Positions 31,374 to 32,425 of a stretch of DNA of 32,425 bases are shown one piece after another. Origin of the DNA: Fibrobacter sp. (lineage in GTDB: Bacteria; Fibrobacterota; Fibrobacteria; Fibrobacterales; Fibrobacteraceae); contig NZ_JAFWOM010000129.1 in the NCBI RefSeq assembly GCF_017545445.1, positions 1 to 32,425 of the forward strand, in the 5' to 3' direction. The stretch's first letter is position 1. Every line of letters starts with the position of its first letter. The notes under the pieces are model-generated. The model did not search any database. It saw only the letters and a program-made list of their open reading frames with translations, and was not told the DNA's origin. A program made the position numbers and the translations under genes.

Positions 31374-32425
31374 ATGAAAAACGTTGATACGATTGCCGTT
31401 TTGGACTTTGGCGGGCAGTACGCCCACCTGATTGCTAACCGCGTGCGCCGCTTGGGCGTATTTACCGAAATCCACTCCCCCGCTGCCCCGGTCTCTGAAC
31501 TCGAAGGCGTGAAGGGAATCATCTACAGTGGCGGCCCCTCCAGCGTGTATGCAGCCGACGCTCCGGAATACAATCCCGAAATTTTGGACCTTCCGGTGCC
31601 GAAGCTCGGCATCTGCTACGGTCACCAGCTCATCGCCCAGCAGTTGGGCGGTCATGTGGAACCGGGCAAGGTGAAAGAATACGGTATTGCAGACCTCATC
31701 GTGGGTGACGAAAAGTGCCCGCTCCTGAAGGGACTCCCGAAGGCCAGCCCCATGTGGATGAGCCACGGCGACCAGGTGACCAAGCTCCCCGAGGGCTACA
31801 AGATCGTGGCCAGCACCAAGGACTGCGAAATCGCCGCCGTCGCCTTCGACAGCGACAAGCCTGAACGCCAGATTTTCGGCATCCAGTTCCACCCCGAAGT
31901 CACCCACAGCAAGTTCGGCATGAAGTTGCTCGAAAACTTTGTGGACTTTACCGGTGCAAAGAAGACCTGGAACATGAAGAGCTACCTGCCGCTCATCACG
32001 CAGCGCATCAAGGACCAGGTCAAGGACCGCAAGGTGTTCTTGCTCGTGTCCGGCGGTGTGGATTCCACCGTCGCATTCGTACTTTTGAACCGCGTGCTCG
32101 GACCGGAAAAGGTTTTGGGTCTGCATGTGGATAACGGCATGATGCGCCTCGGCGAATCCCAGAAGATTATGGAATTTTTGAAGGCCGAGGGGATGAACAA
32201 CCTCAAGGTCCGCGACGCCAGCGAACACTTCCTCGCTAAGCTCAAGGGCGTGACTGCACCCGAAACCAAGCGCGGCATTATCGGCAAGGAATTCTTGACG
32301 GTGAAGGACGAGGAAATGGCGAAGCTCAACCTCGATCCGAACCAGTGGATGATGGCTCAGGGCACTATCTACCCCGACACCATCGAAAGCGGCGGCACCA
32401 AGAACGCCGACAAGATTAAGACGCA
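31374..32425 (+). CDS. guaA: GMP synthase (glutamine-hydrolysing), 3' end outside window
   Basis: Converts XMP to GMP using glutamine nitrogen and ATP, the last step of GMP synthesis. 350 codons are present of about 510-525. Class I amidotransferase domain with the complete triad: Cys81 in GICYGHQ, His173 and Glu175 in FHPEV. Then the ATP-pyrophosphatase loop SGGVDS (226-231) and LGLHVDNGMMRLGES. The last visible motif, MAQGTIYPDTIES, is the conserved GTxYPDxIES of GuaA. The XMP-binding dimerisation domain is beyond the edge. ATG 31374 starts the family N-terminus (VDTIAVLDFGGQYAHLI); GAG 8 nt upstream is a weak RBS. Confidence 0.97.
   Translation, partial: MKNVDTIAVLDFGGQYAHLIANRVRRLGVFTEIHSPAAPVSELEGVKGIIYSGGPSSVYAADAPEYNPEILDLPVPKLGICYGHQLIAQQLGGHVEPGKVKEYGIADLIVGDEKCPLLKGLPKASPMWMSHGDQVTKLPEGYKIVASTKDCEIAAVAFDSDKPERQIFGIQFHPEVTHSKFGMKLLENFVDFTGAKKTWNMKSYLPLITQRIKDQVKDRKVFLLVSGGVDSTVAFVLLNRVLGPEKVLGLHVDNGMMRLGESQKIMEFLKAEGMNNLKVRDASEHFLAKLKGVTAPETKRGIIGKEFLTVKDEEMAKLNLDPNQWMMAQGTIYPDTIESGGTKNADKIKT

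Overview
The window looks like chromosomal DNA from Fibrobacter or a close relative (Fibrobacterota, fibre-degrading gut bacteria). The main pointers are a fibro-slime-domain surface protein, a kinase-like protein resembling a Fibrobacter paralogous family, a very large secreted Ig/cadherin-like repeat protein, and TAnnTTTG promoter boxes of the Bacteroidota type. The species is inferred from gene content only; no rRNA or tRNA gene was seen.

Layout, left to right. (1) 1-540: C-terminal end of an aconitase, with its terminator. (2) 685-3702: an A+T-rich island of one paralogous lipoprotein/membrane-protein family in four states: two intact copies, one headless remnant, and one 66-bp tail joined to an antisense fragment of a GTP-type PEP carboxykinase gene. 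(3) 3867-11039: a cytoplasmic GH2-like protein, proA, a lipoprotein, hisI, an aminoglycoside-phosphotransferase-like kinase on the minus strand, and a 19-codon mini-gene with its own RBS and terminator. (4) 11137-15192: ligA and a COG0523 metallochaperone GTPase. Between them lie two tandem, clearly homologous structured RNA candidates on the minus strand. (5) 15354-19493 (minus strand): an N-terminally damaged fibro-slime protein, a small membrane-anchored protein, and prfC. (6) 20076-27392: a deoxyinosine/uracil-DNA glycosylase (plus strand) and a 2143-residue secreted repeat protein (minus strand). (7) 27789-32425: a two-gene unit ending in an M23 peptidase with a cytoplasmic domain, a small lipoprotein, a NifU-like Fe-S protein, and the 5' two-thirds of guaA.

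The core genes (acn, proA, hisI, ligA, prfC, guaA) are ordinary housekeeping. They sit among fast-changing envelope genes rather than in one pathway operon; most are single transcription units with their own hairpin terminators. The clearest candidate operon is 27789-29723 (3-bp gap).

The most unusual signals are: the tandem RNAs at 13372-13797, with matched promoters, a conserved closing stem and terminators; a dispersed palindromic repeat family that has also entered two coding regions in frame (ligA and the GTPase, comparable in principle to Rickettsia palindromic elements); a three-module super-repeat in the giant surface protein; and a recurring promoter geometry in which a TAnnTTTG-like box ends exactly 5 nt before ATG, suggesting leaderless mRNAs.
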